Shown: positions 41,213 through 48,193 of the stretch, piece after piece
Position numbering within the stretch: the stretch's first letter is position 1
Layout: every line of letters begins with the position of its first letter
NCBI RefSeq assembly: GCF_000152705.1
Contig: NZ_CH672413.1
Span: 2,608,139 to 2,672,138 of the forward strand
Length of the DNA: 64,000 bases
Reading direction: 5' to 3'
Source of the DNA: Janibacter sp. HTCC2649
GTDB taxonomy: Bacteria; Actinomycetota; Actinomycetes; Actinomycetales; Dermatophilaceae
The notes under the pieces: model-generated
Databases searched by the model: none
Told to the model about the DNA's origin: nothing
Seen by the model: the letters and a program-made list of their open reading frames with translations, nothing else
Program-made: the position numbers and the translations under genes

Positions 41213-42223
41213 ATGAGTCACAGTCCAGAGCCGCAGCAAACCGCCAGCGGGCCGGCATACGAAGGTCGTCTTCTCAACCGTCCGCAGGACGAGGTCGTGG
41301 ACCAGGGCGCGGCCTTCGACGCGCGAACCCTCTTCTCCCGTCGCCGGATGCTGAGCGTCATGGGACTTGGCGCAGGCACCCTCACTCTCGCGGCCTGCGG
41401 CGCCGACGGCACGACCACCACAACCGGCACGAGTTCGACCACGGGCGCCGCCACCACCAGTACCGGCGAGATCCCCGAGGAGACCAACGGCCCGTACCCC
41501 GCCGACGGCACCCAGGACCTCAACGTCCTCGAGCAGTCCGGCATCGAACGGCAGGACATCCGCTCCAGCCTGGACGGCGGCACGACCGCCGAAGGTGTGG
41601 CGCTGACGATGGCGTTCGTCGTGACGGACATGGCCAAGGGCAAGCCCTTCGAGGGCGCCACCGTCTACGCGTGGCAGTGCGACGCCAAGGGCCAGTACTC
41701 CATGTACACGCAGGGCGTCGAGAACGAGACGTTCCTGCGCGGGGTCCAGGTCGCCGACGCCGACGGCAAGGTGAGCTTCACGACGATCGTCCCTGGCTGC
41801 TACACCGGCCGCTGGCCGCACATCCACTTCGAGGTCTACCCGGACCTCGCGTCGGCGACCGACGTCGACAACGTCATCGCCACCTCGCAGGTCGCCTTCC
41901 CCATCGAGATGCTGACGCCGATCTTTGAACGCGCCGAATACGCCGGCTCGACCAGGAACCTCACGGCCATTGGCTCCGTCGACAAGGACATGATCTTCGC
42001 CGACAGCATCGCCCTGCAGACGCCGACGCTCACCGGCGACATCACCAACGGATACGCCGCGACCCTCGCCGTCAAGGTCGACACCGCCACCACGCCGAGC
42101 GCCGGCGGCGGCATGGGCGGCGGAGGCCAGCCGCCCGCAGGAGGTCAGCCCCCATCGGGTGGTCAGCCCCCATCGGGTGGTCAGCCTCCCGCGGGCGAAA
42201 TACCGTCCTCACCACCGAACTGA
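41213..42223 (+). CDS. Tat-exported intradiol dioxygenase-like lipoprotein
   Basis: A 336-residue protein. A Tat-type twin-Arg signal FSRRRMLSVMGLGAGTLTL ends in the lipobox LAAC (Cys62), followed by a Thr/Ser linker. The intradiol ring-cleavage fold has candidate iron ligands Tyr162 or Tyr165 (DAKGQYSMY), Tyr197 (VPGCYTGRW) and His203/His205 (PHIHFEVY). The C-terminus has Gly-rich sequence and four GQPP(A/S)G repeats. GAAGGAAG precedes ATG 41213. It acts on the outer face of the membrane, probably on a catechol-like or protein-bound aromatic substrate; family enzymes of this exported class are poorly characterised. It resembles resident genes in composition. Confidence 0.88.
   Translation: MSHSPEPQQTASGPAYEGRLLNRPQDEVVDQGAAFDARTLFSRRRMLSVMGLGAGTLTLAACGADGTTTTTGTSSTTGAATTSTGEIPEETNGPYPADGTQDLNVLEQSGIERQDIRSSLDGGTTAEGVALTMAFVVTDMAKGKPFEGATVYAWQCDAKGQYSMYTQGVENETFLRGVQVADADGKVSFTTIVPGCYTGRWPHIHFEVYPDLASATDVDNVIATSQVAFPIEMLTPIFERAEYAGSTRNLTAIGSVDKDMIFADSIALQTPTLTGDITNGYAATLAVKVDTATTPSAGGGMGGGGQPPAGGQPPSGGQPPSGGQPPAGEIPSSPPN
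42125..42196 (+). repeat. four 18-bp in-frame repeats
   Basis: The unit GGTCAGCCCCCATCGGGT occurs twice exactly, flanked by two variants. It codes for GQPPSG or GQPPAG at the tail of the dioxygenase. It could change in copy number by slippage. Confidence 0.85.
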
Positions 42224-42271
42224 CCGTACTTCTCGCCAGAAGGCAATCCCCTGAAGCATCAACGCAAGCGA

Positions 42272-43276
42272 TCAGCGGTCGCCAGGCGACCCGTCGCGCG
42301 CGATCCCATACGCCGTTGCCAGGGCCGAATTGAACTCCAGCAAGGACCGACCTCTCGTGGACGCCGCCGGTATCGGGCTGGGATGTGTCGCCTTGATGAT
42401 CTCGATGCCCCGAGCCCGTAGGTCTCGCTCGTCCGGGGCGATCGACGCTTGAGCCCGTCGGCCAAGTGCCAATATCACGCGAATCTCCGGTGCCAGCTCG
42501 AGCAGTTCTTGAAGGTAGCGGCGTCCGCGTTCAACCTGAGCGGAAGTCACGGATCTGTTCTTCTTGCCATCCCCGACGTACCAAGGCACGGCATTCCAAG
42601 GTAGGCCGAAGGTTCGAGGCATCCCGGAGTCCTGATACCCAAGCCATACGTTCTTAGCAGTTTCGTCGTCGTTGTCAGCCGACAGCATTCGGGAACCGAG
42701 CGCAGCCGGCCCGGCAGGGGACTCAAGGAGGAAAAGGACTCTGGCGCTCACCCCTCCCGAGTCGGGGTCGACGTACGGCACAAAGACAGGTGGCGCATCT
42801 TCGCCATGTTCCGTCGCCCATTCCTCGGCGATCTCCGTACGGATCTGGTCAACGAACTGATTCACCGGTGCCACGTGGTCCTCCCCCCACCTGGCTTGCT
42901 TTGCAGCAAGGAAGGCCGAGTCCTTGTGCATCTTCGGGGCTGATGAGAATTCCGTCGGCAACGAGAGGACAGCCGGTGACAGGTTCGCGGGTGGCCGATC
43001 TGATTTGTGGGCCGACGGATGCTCCCTGAGTCGGTCGAGGACATCGGCCCACTCATCACCAAACGTGCCGCCACCAGCGTGCCTGTCGGCCAGAACCAAG
43101 TAGAAGGCCCACCCACGCAGAAAGTCGACGCCACACCACTCTGGAACCCGGTCATTCGCCTTCCACGAGCTGCGGGCGGAGCGCAGGAGTTTCTCAAGAT
43201 GTCCCGGCGACGCGCCAAGCCTTTCGTAGCCGTTGTAGGTGTGGGCCCAGTGGATCTGAGCTTGGGTGGGTGTCAT
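42272..43276 (-). CDS. uracil-DNA-glycosylase-superfamily protein (third gene of operon)
   Basis: A 334-residue protein. Residues 175-315 have the UDG fold signature: VLFLLESPAGPAALG (motif 1, 185-189), TFGLPWNAVPWYVG (225-233), EIRVILALGRRAQAS and IKATHPSPIPA (motif 2, 298-301). The N-terminal 170 residues are an added helical domain. UDG-fold enzymes remove uracil or modified bases; Brig1-type members act against phages with glucosylated hydroxymethylated bases. Target base unknown. Its ATG overlaps the upstream nuclease-like gene by 4 bases (ATGA), so the two are coupled. The stop faces the dioxygenase gene across 48 bases. Confidence 0.78.
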   Translation of the reverse strand: MTPTQAQIHWAHTYNGYERLGASPGHLEKLLRSARSSWKANDRVPEWCGVDFLRGWAFYLVLADRHAGGGTFGDEWADVLDRLREHPSAHKSDRPPANLSPAVLSLPTEFSSAPKMHKDSAFLAAKQARWGEDHVAPVNQFVDQIRTEIAEEWATEHGEDAPPVFVPYVDPDSGGVSARVLFLLESPAGPAALGSRMLSADNDDETAKNVWLGYQDSGMPRTFGLPWNAVPWYVGDGKKNRSVTSAQVERGRRYLQELLELAPEIRVILALGRRAQASIAPDERDLRARGIEIIKATHPSPIPAASTRGRSLLEFNSALATAYGIARDGSPGDR

Positions 43277-44181
43277 CGATACTGCCTCGTCTGCGCGTCT
43301 CGGATCGTTCTGACCACGTCCGGTGGGAGCTCGACGACCTCAATGTCGACACCCAACTCTCTGATGGCCGCGCCCTGCCAGGAGCGGCCTCTCAGGTGGG
43401 CGACTGCCAGTTCATCGGAGACGCAGAGGATCAGACGGTACGGGCGCTTCTCCAAGCTCTTGGCGATCCACGCAAGTTTGGTCGCATCGTTGACGAGCTT
43501 GTATTTCTGGGCCACCTTGGCCGGGCCCTGATGCGCCCAGCATTCGACGAGGACGCGCAAATCTTCACTTGCCCCATCCACCTCCACGAACGCGCCCGAA
43601 GGATGAGTCAATCGGCGAGGGTTCAGGCTCGTGTCAAGGCGTGCCCCGAGCAAATCGAGCATCACTCGCTCGGCGTTTCTTTGCTCATGTGAACTTCCAG
43701 CCGCGACTGACGGAGGTACTCCTGGCGGGGCCTGAGGCGCCGTCGGGCTCTCCGTCGACTGCCGCGGTGGTGAGACTTGAGGTGCCGCGCTTGAGGCGAT
43801 GGCCAAGGCCTTGGCGCGGAGTGCATCACTCGGCAGCCATCCAAGAACCTCCTCTCGCTCCAGCTCTGTGAAAGCAGCACCGGTCGACAGTGACCGAGCG
43901 AACTTGGCGGCGTGCTTGGCATCATGCCCGGGCTGATAAGTGCCCTTGGTGGACCCACCACAACCACAGAGACAAACCCGACCCTGCGGGTCGCGGATCG
44001 CGTTGACCAATTTTCCTGAAGGCCCGACCCTGCGGCTCAGGAGGCCCTGAGCCTCCAGGCGTCGACAGATTTGGTTGACCTGTTGCCGCGGAGAAATCTC
44101 GCACCGCTGGGCAAGTGCGTCATCGTCCAGCGGGATATCGCTCGCACGAAGGGCACTGAGGAGCCTGTCAGCGTTCGTCAT
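43273..44181 (-). CDS. winged-helix plus nuclease-like protein (second gene of operon)
   Basis: A 302-residue protein. Residues 1-60 form a winged helix (ALAQRCEISPRQQVNQICRR, LEAQGLLSRRVGPSGK). Residues 68-92 hold a Cys-rich zinc-like motif (RVCLCGCGGSTKGTYQPGHD). A Pro/Ser linker follows. Residues 165-245 look like a PD-(D/E)xK or related nuclease (GAFVEVDGASED, LVECWAHQGPAKVAQKYKLV with Glu200, Asp202, Glu213 and Lys222/226). Together these suggest a DNA-binding nuclease. ATG 44181 lies inside the end of the first gene (14-base overlap). Activity inferred from pattern. Confidence 0.7.
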   Translation of the reverse strand: MTNADRLLSALRASDIPLDDDALAQRCEISPRQQVNQICRRLEAQGLLSRRVGPSGKLVNAIRDPQGRVCLCGCGGSTKGTYQPGHDAKHAAKFARSLSTGAAFTELEREEVLGWLPSDALRAKALAIASSAAPQVSPPRQSTESPTAPQAPPGVPPSVAAGSSHEQRNAERVMLDLLGARLDTSLNPRRLTHPSGAFVEVDGASEDLRVLVECWAHQGPAKVAQKYKLVNDATKLAWIAKSLEKRPYRLILCVSDELAVAHLRGRSWQGAAIRELGVDIEVVELPPDVVRTIRDAQTRQYR

Positions 44182-44794
44182 CAGCAGCCTTCTGGCTCAC
44201 ACCACCATCAACAACGGTGTTGAGGCGTTCCCGAATCTGGTCTCTTTCGCGGGCGTATGCGGCAGCCCCACCGCCATCGAGAACAGGTATGCGGATGACT
44301 GGGGGTTGACCGAACGCCGGTGCGAGAAGGTCACGCAGGGCATCGTGGTAGGCCCGCTGCCTTTGGCGTCCGCCTGCACCGAAGCCCACGGCTGCCTTGG
44401 AGGCTCGGTACCGGTCCGAGCGAGGTGCCAACCGGGCACATAACGCCACGTAGCCCGCATAGTCGAAACCTAGGAGTACCCCGCGTGGATAGAGCATGAG
44501 CGACGTCGCTCGAAAAGACGTGAAGTGCTGGCTCTCGTCAATCTCGATGAAGGTCCCGGTGTTCGGATCCACGAAGTCACCCTGCAGCGGCGTCGACCGC
44601 TTCCCAGCTTGTGCAGCAAGATCTCCGCCAAGCGCGATGAAGATCCTTTCCAGCGCGCTCCGTACGTCCACTGCCTCAGGTGGAAGGCCCAAGTGACCAC
44701 GTTGATTGATCCACGGCACTTTCGCCAGATCAAGGTGCAGGCCGTCCTTGGCCGCCGCCGCTCCGAAAGCACGCTGACAGTCCCCTACAGGCAC
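44168..44794 (-). CDS. nuclease-like protein (first gene of operon)
   Basis: A 208-residue protein from GTG 44794, with an ideal ribosome site GGAGGTGA. A central core LQGDFVDPNTGTFIEIDESQ continues HFTSFRATSLMLYP, with acidic residues Asp73, Glu84, Asp86 and Glu87 and then Gln-His. This resembles the DUF7255-type proteins and a PD-(D/E)xK-like arrangement. Then GFDYAGYVALC and a basic helical part follow. It opens the three-gene operon that ends with the UDG-fold protein. Function inferred from pattern and context only. Bases 44795-44880 show no gene. Confidence 0.65.
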   Translation of the reverse strand: MPVGDCQRAFGAAAAKDGLHLDLAKVPWINQRGHLGLPPEAVDVRSALERIFIALGGDLAAQAGKRSTPLQGDFVDPNTGTFIEIDESQHFTSFRATSLMLYPRGVLLGFDYAGYVALCARLAPRSDRYRASKAAVGFGAGGRQRQRAYHDALRDLLAPAFGQPPVIRIPVLDGGGAAAYARERDQIRERLNTVVDGGVSQKAADDER

Positions 44795-44880
44795 CGAATC
44801 ACCTCCGTCACGACGCTCGCTATGACAAGGATGCCCGTGAACTCTCTAACGACACTCCTGTTCGCCCAAAACGTTTGGCC

Positions 44881-44902
44881 TGCCGCCCGCTCGAGGGCGG
44901 CA
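44881..44902 (-). terminator. palindromic terminator of the pknG operon (family copy 1)
   Basis: TGCCGCCC and GGGCGGCA pair around GCTCGA, 19 bases after the FHA gene stop. The core GCCGCCCGCTCGAG and the flank GGCATACTC-CCGTT-TG-TCGT recur at 61418-61470, so the two hairpins share one origin. Confidence 0.7.
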
Positions 44903-44920
44903 TACTCACCGTTTTGTTCG

Positions 44921-45700
44921 TCAGGCCAGGGCGGAGATCTCGTCGTCGCTGGACGGGCGGAGCACGATCCGGGTCCACGAGCCCACGTAGATCCGGTCGT
45001 CCGCGTCGACTTCGCGCTTCTGGCCGGTCGGGATCGACGTCGTGGGGAGGTCGCCGACCGAGTCGCCGATGTAGGTGCCGTTGGACGAGGCGAGGTCCTC
45101 GACCCACCAGCGGGTGCCGTCGGTCGTCAGCTGGGCGTGACGCCGGCTGACGCCGTTGTCGACACCGCAGTCGATGTCGGGGTGGATGCCGCGGCTGTTC
45201 GACACGCGGCCAATGAGAAGCGAGGTGTTGCGCAGGGCGAAGACCGCCGGCGGACCCTGGCTCGGCAGCGGGTCCGAGCTGCCCTGAGCGGTGTACCAAG
45301 CGGGGTCAATCCAGAGCTCAGCCACCCACGGCGTGGCAAGGTCCTTGGAGGTGTTGGCTGGTGCCTCAACCGGAGGGGCAGCCGCTGCGGAGCTGTCTGC
45401 GCCACGCGGGAGAGTGCCGGTCGTGTGGTCGTAGCCGCAGACCTCACAGAACAACGCGTCGGGTGAGTTGGGTCCTCCGCAGTTGGGGCACGGCCGCGTC
45501 GCTGACTCCGGTTCCGGGGCGGCGGCCGGGGTGTCCGAGGGAGAGGAGGAGGCGGCAGGGTCGCCTGCCGAACCAGCCTCGCCGGACGCACCCTCCGCAG
45601 CAGGGTGAACGCCGGTCGGGGCGCCGTCGGCATTCATGGCCGCCCCGCAGATGTCGCAGTAGTCGGTGGCCGTGGAGTCGTGGCCGCTGGGGCACTTCAT
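44921..45700 (-). CDS. zinc-ribbon FHA-domain protein
   Basis: A 259-residue protein. Two zinc ribbons lie at the start: MKCPSGHDSTATDYCDICGA and CPNCGGPNSPDALFCEVCG. After an Ala/Pro linker comes an FHA domain (LLIGRVSNSRGIHPDIDC; GVSRRHAQLTTDG; VEDLASSNGTYIGD), with the Arg, Ser-Arg-Arg-His and Ser-Asn-Gly motifs that read phosphothreonine. It is likely the reader of PknG phosphorylation. ATG 45700 overlaps the VWA stop by 4 bases. Last gene of the long operon, followed by a terminator. Confidence 0.9.
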   Translation of the reverse strand: MKCPSGHDSTATDYCDICGAAMNADGAPTGVHPAAEGASGEAGSAGDPAASSSPSDTPAAAPEPESATRPCPNCGGPNSPDALFCEVCGYDHTTGTLPRGADSSAAAAPPVEAPANTSKDLATPWVAELWIDPAWYTAQGSSDPLPSQGPPAVFALRNTSLLIGRVSNSRGIHPDIDCGVDNGVSRRHAQLTTDGTRWWVEDLASSNGTYIGDSVGDLPTTSIPTGQKREVDADDRIYVGSWTRIVLRPSSDDEISALA

Positions 45701-46977
45701 GGCTTGCGGACCCGGGTGGTCTTCGTCGACGCGGTGTCCAGGGCCATCTCGTCGGCCTTCTCGACAGCCTTCTTGAGCTGGACCGTGCCGGCGTCGGCGT
45801 CCTCGATGTCGACGACCTTGCGCAGTTTGGCGGTCGCCTCGTCGTTGCCCGTCTCGGCAGCCAGCTGCACGGCGCGACCGAGCTTGGTCGTCGCGGTCTC
45901 CTCGTCGCCGACCGCCTTGGCGGCCAAGCCCTCCTGGATGACCTGGGCGAGCTCGGCCTGGCCCGTGTAGTGGGCGACCTGCTGGTCGATCCGGGTGGTC
46001 AGGGCGGAGTCGTCGGACCACTTCGCCTTGACCAGGCCCTGCGCCTTGACCTCGTCGCCCACGACCACCTGGACACGCGCGGCCAGCTGCTCCTGGCCGA
46101 TCGCCTTGGCTGCCAGCCGGATGGCGACGTGGTAGTCGCGGGACTCGTCGGACCACGCGCCGGTCGGATAACCACCCGTCAGGTCGTTGACCACCGAACG
46201 GCGACCGGTGAGGTCGTCGACGGTGGGGGAGACCTGCTTTACGAAGACGACCGTTGAGCCCTGCGGAGCCCAGACCCGCAGCTCGGCGTCGGCGACACCG
46301 CGTGACATCGACGTGCGCATGATGGCCTGGAACTCGGCCCGCAGCTGGCTGGGCGCCGGGATGATGTCGATGGTGCCGAGCAGTGCCTGGGCGATCGGCC
46401 TGATGTCGGCCACCTTCCAGTCGACGCCGACACCTCGGCAGTCGCACTGGTAGTAGCCGGTGGCCCGGTCGGTGGCCGCCTGGAGCACCTCTGGCGCCTC
46501 GTTGTTCTCACCGTCGGTGAGCAGGATCGCGTGGCGTTGCTGCACTTGGGGCACCGAACCGAAGACGACCCCGGCGAGGTCGAGCCAGGTGCTGATGACG
46601 GTCCCGCCGCCAGCTCGCAGCTGCGCCACCGCCGCGGACGCCTGGGCGCGTGAGGTCGCCGTCATCTGGACCATGGCGGGCCCGCTCGTCACGTTCGGAT
46701 AGACGAGGAAGGCGGCGCCGTTGCCCGAGATCACGGAGAAGTAGGTGCCGTCGACGATCTCGGCCAGCGCGGCCGTCGCGGCCTGCTTGGCGGCCTCCAT
46801 CGACTCGACACCCATCGACCCCGACGTGTCGATGATGATGATCTCCCCAGCTGCTGCCGAGCCACCCTGACCGGCCACGCCGGCACCCGAGCACGTGACC
46901 GAGACGATCGCGTTGACGTCGGTGCCCCCGTCGGGAAGGAACTCGTTCTGGTAGACCGCCGCGGTGAACTCAGCCAT
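45697..46977 (-). CDS. VWA-domain protein
   Basis: A 426-residue protein. The von Willebrand A domain has the MIDAS IIIIDTSGSMGVESM (Asp50), then GGTVISTWLDLA and HAILLTDGENNEAP, and is followed by a beta-rich region and a helical C-terminus (AVEKADEMALDTASTKTTR). VWA proteins act as metal-dependent scaffolds, often with AAA ATPases such as the one at 53946-55565 in this operon. AAAGG lies before ATG 46977, which overlaps the phosphatase stop by 8 bases. Confidence 0.88.
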   Translation of the reverse strand: MAEFTAAVYQNEFLPDGGTDVNAIVSVTCSGAGVAGQGGSAAAGEIIIIDTSGSMGVESMEAAKQAATAALAEIVDGTYFSVISGNGAAFLVYPNVTSGPAMVQMTATSRAQASAAVAQLRAGGGTVISTWLDLAGVVFGSVPQVQQRHAILLTDGENNEAPEVLQAATDRATGYYQCDCRGVGVDWKVADIRPIAQALLGTIDIIPAPSQLRAEFQAIMRTSMSRGVADAELRVWAPQGSTVVFVKQVSPTVDDLTGRRSVVNDLTGGYPTGAWSDESRDYHVAIRLAAKAIGQEQLAARVQVVVGDEVKAQGLVKAKWSDDSALTTRIDQQVAHYTGQAELAQVIQEGLAAKAVGDEETATTKLGRAVQLAAETGNDEATAKLRKVVDIEDADAGTVQLKKAVEKADEMALDTASTKTTRVRKP

Positions 46978-48193
46978 GGATCTGCCTTTCGTCGTTCGTG
47001 AGATTCTCCACCACCGGCTCGATGACCGCCTCCACCACCGGCACGGGGCCGACCCGGGCCAGCGTGACCGTGATGTTGTCCTGACCGCCCTGCGCATTGG
47101 CCCAGGCCACCAGGGCCGAGGCGAGGGCGAGCGGCTCCATCGTGCCTGCCGCGTCGATCTGTGCACGCAGTGCCGCCGGCTCCGAGGCGTAGTTCCACAG
47201 GCCGTCCGAGCAGACGAGCAGCCAACCCGGCTGGTCAACCGTCACGGTGACCACCCGAGGCACCACGTCGGGGCTGTCGGAGCCGAGCCACTTCGTGATC
47301 GCGTGGGCCTGCGGGGAGGCCTCGGCCTCGAGCCGAGGGTGCCCGGCGTCGATGAGCATCTGGGCCATCGAGTCATCGGTGAGCAGCTGGGTCCCGCCGC
47401 CCGCGTCGGGGAGCAGGTAGGCACGGGAGTCACCGATGACAGCGCACCGCAGCGTTGCCCCGTCGACGAGGCCGACGACGAATGTGCACGACGCGGGTCG
47501 CGGCGAAGACGGCTCGGTGTTCGCGATGACCGCGGTGTTGGCGGCAGCGGCCGCCAACGTGAGCACCCGGGTCGCTGCGGCATCGGCACTGGTCGCACCA
47601 CCGATGCCCTTGGGCAGTGGCGCTCGCAGCACGTCGAGGGCGGCACGCGCTGCCGCCAGCGACGCCACGTCGGAGTCGTCGGAGTTGGAGACGCCGTCGC
47701 ACACGACGAGGACGGCCCGCCCGCCCTGAGTCGGCTCGGCATACAGCGCCATCGCGTCTTCGTTGCGGTGATGCTTGATGCCGCGGTCGCAGACCCCGGC
47801 GACCCACGGAGCCGGTGCGTCCTCGAAGTGGTCGCGCTCCGACGGAGCCTTGGAGCCACAGACCGTGCAGTACCCGTCGTCGCCCACCGGCGAGCCACAG
47901 CTGGCACAGGCACGCGGACCAGCAACCGTGGGCGGCGCAGAGGCGGACGTGTTGCGGTTTGTCGGCGTGCTGATCGGGCTGAGATCGTCGAGGGGCGACT
48001 CGGGACCTGCCCCATCCGCAGCCGCAGCCGAGACGTCAGCGACGCTCGCGCCGCACGCCTCGCAGAACTGGGCACCCGCCGCCAACGTGGCCCCGCACGA
48101 CGGGCAGGCCGACCGAGCAGCCTGGGCCGCCTGCGCAGCCCCGTCAGCAGGGTCGTTCGGAGTCGCCTCGGCGGGCGCCGGCAACTGGGTCAC
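46970..48193 (-). CDS. PP2C-type protein phosphatase with zinc ribbons
   Basis: A 407-residue protein. Two Cys-rich ribbons (CPSCGATLAAGAQFCEACG; CASCGSPVGDDGYCTVCG) precede a PP2C domain: VCDRGIKHHRNEDAMALY, VLVVCDGVSNSDDSD, RCAVIGDSRAYLL, LLVCSDGLWNYA and GGQDNITVTLA supply the metal-binding Asp residues. It removes phosphate from Ser/Thr and so should reset the PknG kinase encoded next to it. GTG 48193 overlaps the kinase stop (GTGA). Confidence 0.92.
   Translation of the reverse strand: MTQLPAPAEATPNDPADGAAQAAQAARSACPSCGATLAAGAQFCEACGASVADVSAAAADGAGPESPLDDLSPISTPTNRNTSASAPPTVAGPRACASCGSPVGDDGYCTVCGSKAPSERDHFEDAPAPWVAGVCDRGIKHHRNEDAMALYAEPTQGGRAVLVVCDGVSNSDDSDVASLAAARAALDVLRAPLPKGIGGATSADAAATRVLTLAAAAANTAVIANTEPSSPRPASCTFVVGLVDGATLRCAVIGDSRAYLLPDAGGGTQLLTDDSMAQMLIDAGHPRLEAEASPQAHAITKWLGSDSPDVVPRVVTVTVDQPGWLLVCSDGLWNYASEPAALRAQIDAAGTMEPLALASALVAWANAQGGQDNITVTLARVGPVPVVEAVIEPVVENLTNDERQIHG

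Noticed and set aside
42125-42196. Short tandem repeats as a possible CRISPR or VNTR locus
   Set aside because: Units are in frame, have no spacers and encode the Pro/Gly tail of the dioxygenase.
44795-44880. Possible tRNA or small RNA between the two operons
   Set aside because: No cloverleaf or T-loop motif could be drawn; only ordinary short hairpins.
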